In this document: positions 63,617 through 64,000 of the stretch, in pieces
How the letters are laid out: each line of letters opens with the position of its first letter
Numbering within the stretch: the first letter of the stretch is position 1
Source of the DNA: Dyella nitratireducens
GTDB taxonomy: Bacteria; Pseudomonadota; Gammaproteobacteria; Xanthomonadales; Rhodanobacteraceae
Direction of reading: 5' to 3'
NCBI RefSeq assembly: GCF_014642835.1
Contig: NZ_BMJA01000001.1
Location: 186,001 to 250,000, forward strand
DNA: 64,000 nt
Program-made: the position numbers and the translations under genes
The notes under the pieces: model-generated
The model's input: the letters and a program-made list of their open reading frames with translations, nothing else
The model's database searches: none
Told to the model about the DNA's origin: nothing

Positions 63617-64000
63617 GGCTTGGACTCCTGGACCGGTGCTGCAGGCGGGGTTTCAACCGGACGCTCCGCCGCCATCTTGATGATGCGCACGCGATCCTTC
63701 GCCCTGACCGCCACCTGTTCGCTGGCGTGCTGCTTGCGCGCGCCAGTGCGCTGGCGCAGCGTCAAAGCGACGGCGGCGATCACGCCCACGGTGAGGATAA
63801 GCGCGGCGATTTCGAACGGCAGCAGGTATTGCGAGTACAGCGCCATGCCCAGCCACGCGGTGTTGGACATGCCTGCGGCAGTAGCCGGATTCTCGCCCAT
63901 CGTCTGCGCATGCATCACACGCACGCCGATCAAGCCGAGCATTTCCACCAGCATCACCACTGCCACGACCAAGCCGACAGGCAGATATTTCACGAAGCCC
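63613..64000 (-). CDS. nuoJ: NADH-quinone oxidoreductase subunit J (C-terminal part only)
   Basis: The frame runs off the right edge; about 129 C-terminal codons are visible, with hydrophobic helices ([19 protein letters not shown] and [20 protein letters not shown]). A hydrophilic tail of about 50 residues contains Lys/Arg/Glu and a Pro/Ala end ([14 protein letters not shown]). The tail is longer than in E. coli. The GTG at 63993 is internal, not a start. It is coupled to nuoK by an ATGA overlap. Confidence 0.93.
   Translation of the reverse strand, partial: GFVKYLPVGLVVAVVMLVEMLGLIGVRVMHAQTMGENPATAAGMSNTAWLGMALYSQYLLPFEIAALILTVGVIAAVALTLRQRTGARKQHASEQVAVRAKDRVRIIKMAAERPVETPPAAPVQESKP

Overview
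The window looks like chromosome from a gammaproteobacterium of the order Xanthomonadales, most likely family Rhodanobacteraceae (Dyella, Rhodanobacter, Luteibacter or Frateuria type). The reasons are the high GC content, the RoxA, YtrA-type GntR, PilH, PhaE/PhaC class III and smc-zipA gene set, and the style of the intergenic repeats. This placement is inferred from gene content; no database was searched. Most of the window is housekeeping DNA with well-preserved operons.

Layout. 1-2.6 kb: protein quality control on the minus strand (tig, clpP, clpX; clpX runs off the left edge) and a tRNA-Leu. 3.0-6.2 kb: a compact class II lanthipeptide locus with a 67-residue precursor, a strong intergenic hairpin and a bifunctional LanM synthetase, but no dedicated transporter/protease or immunity gene. 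6.2-9.6 kb: a secreted family 31 glycosidase, then a five-tRNA transcription unit (Arg-Pro-Arg-His-Lys) with a recognisable promoter and terminator. 9.7-13.4 kb: a transaminase/omega-amidase pair and a LysR/azoreductase divergon. 13.4-20.5 kb: smc, zipA, an unknown polytopic membrane protein, bolA and a YciI-like gene. 20.7-25.2 kb: a YtrA-type operon (small exported protein, GntR regulator, ABC ATPase, permease) followed by three tandem paralogous lipoproteins.

25.2-31.3 kb: fumC and purB (divergent), a TauE/SafE permease, a secreted protein, and the ribosomal oxygenase gene roxA coupled to an unknown gene. 31.6-37.2 kb: the 2-oxoglutarate dehydrogenase complex (sucA, sucB, lpd). 37.3-42 kb: a LOG-family protein, a YhdH-type reductase, a PilH-like receiver, an hsp20/cbpA heat-shock pair behind a sigma-32-like promoter, a Prx5-type peroxiredoxin and a small exported protein. 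42-48.5 kb: gyrA, mtnA-gtrA and polyhydroxyalkanoate synthase (phaE-phaC).

48.6-58.2 kb is the classic translation/RNA operon in the order metY, rimP, nusA, infB, rbfA, truB, rpsO, pnp, read on the minus strand. It has a roughly 250-nt leader holding two intrinsic-terminator-like hairpins. 58.3-64 kb is the distal part of the complex I operon (nuoJ partial, nuoK, nuoL, nuoM, nuoN).

The strongest candidate for something new is the lanthipeptide locus. Its leader carries the W...NPAG...GA pattern of the mersacidin/haloduracin-alpha family, but the short Cys-rich core lacks the CTLTxEC signature. LanM keeps all the catalytic and zinc residues that can be checked by eye. The YtrA-controlled ABC system with three lipoproteins is the second most interesting region.
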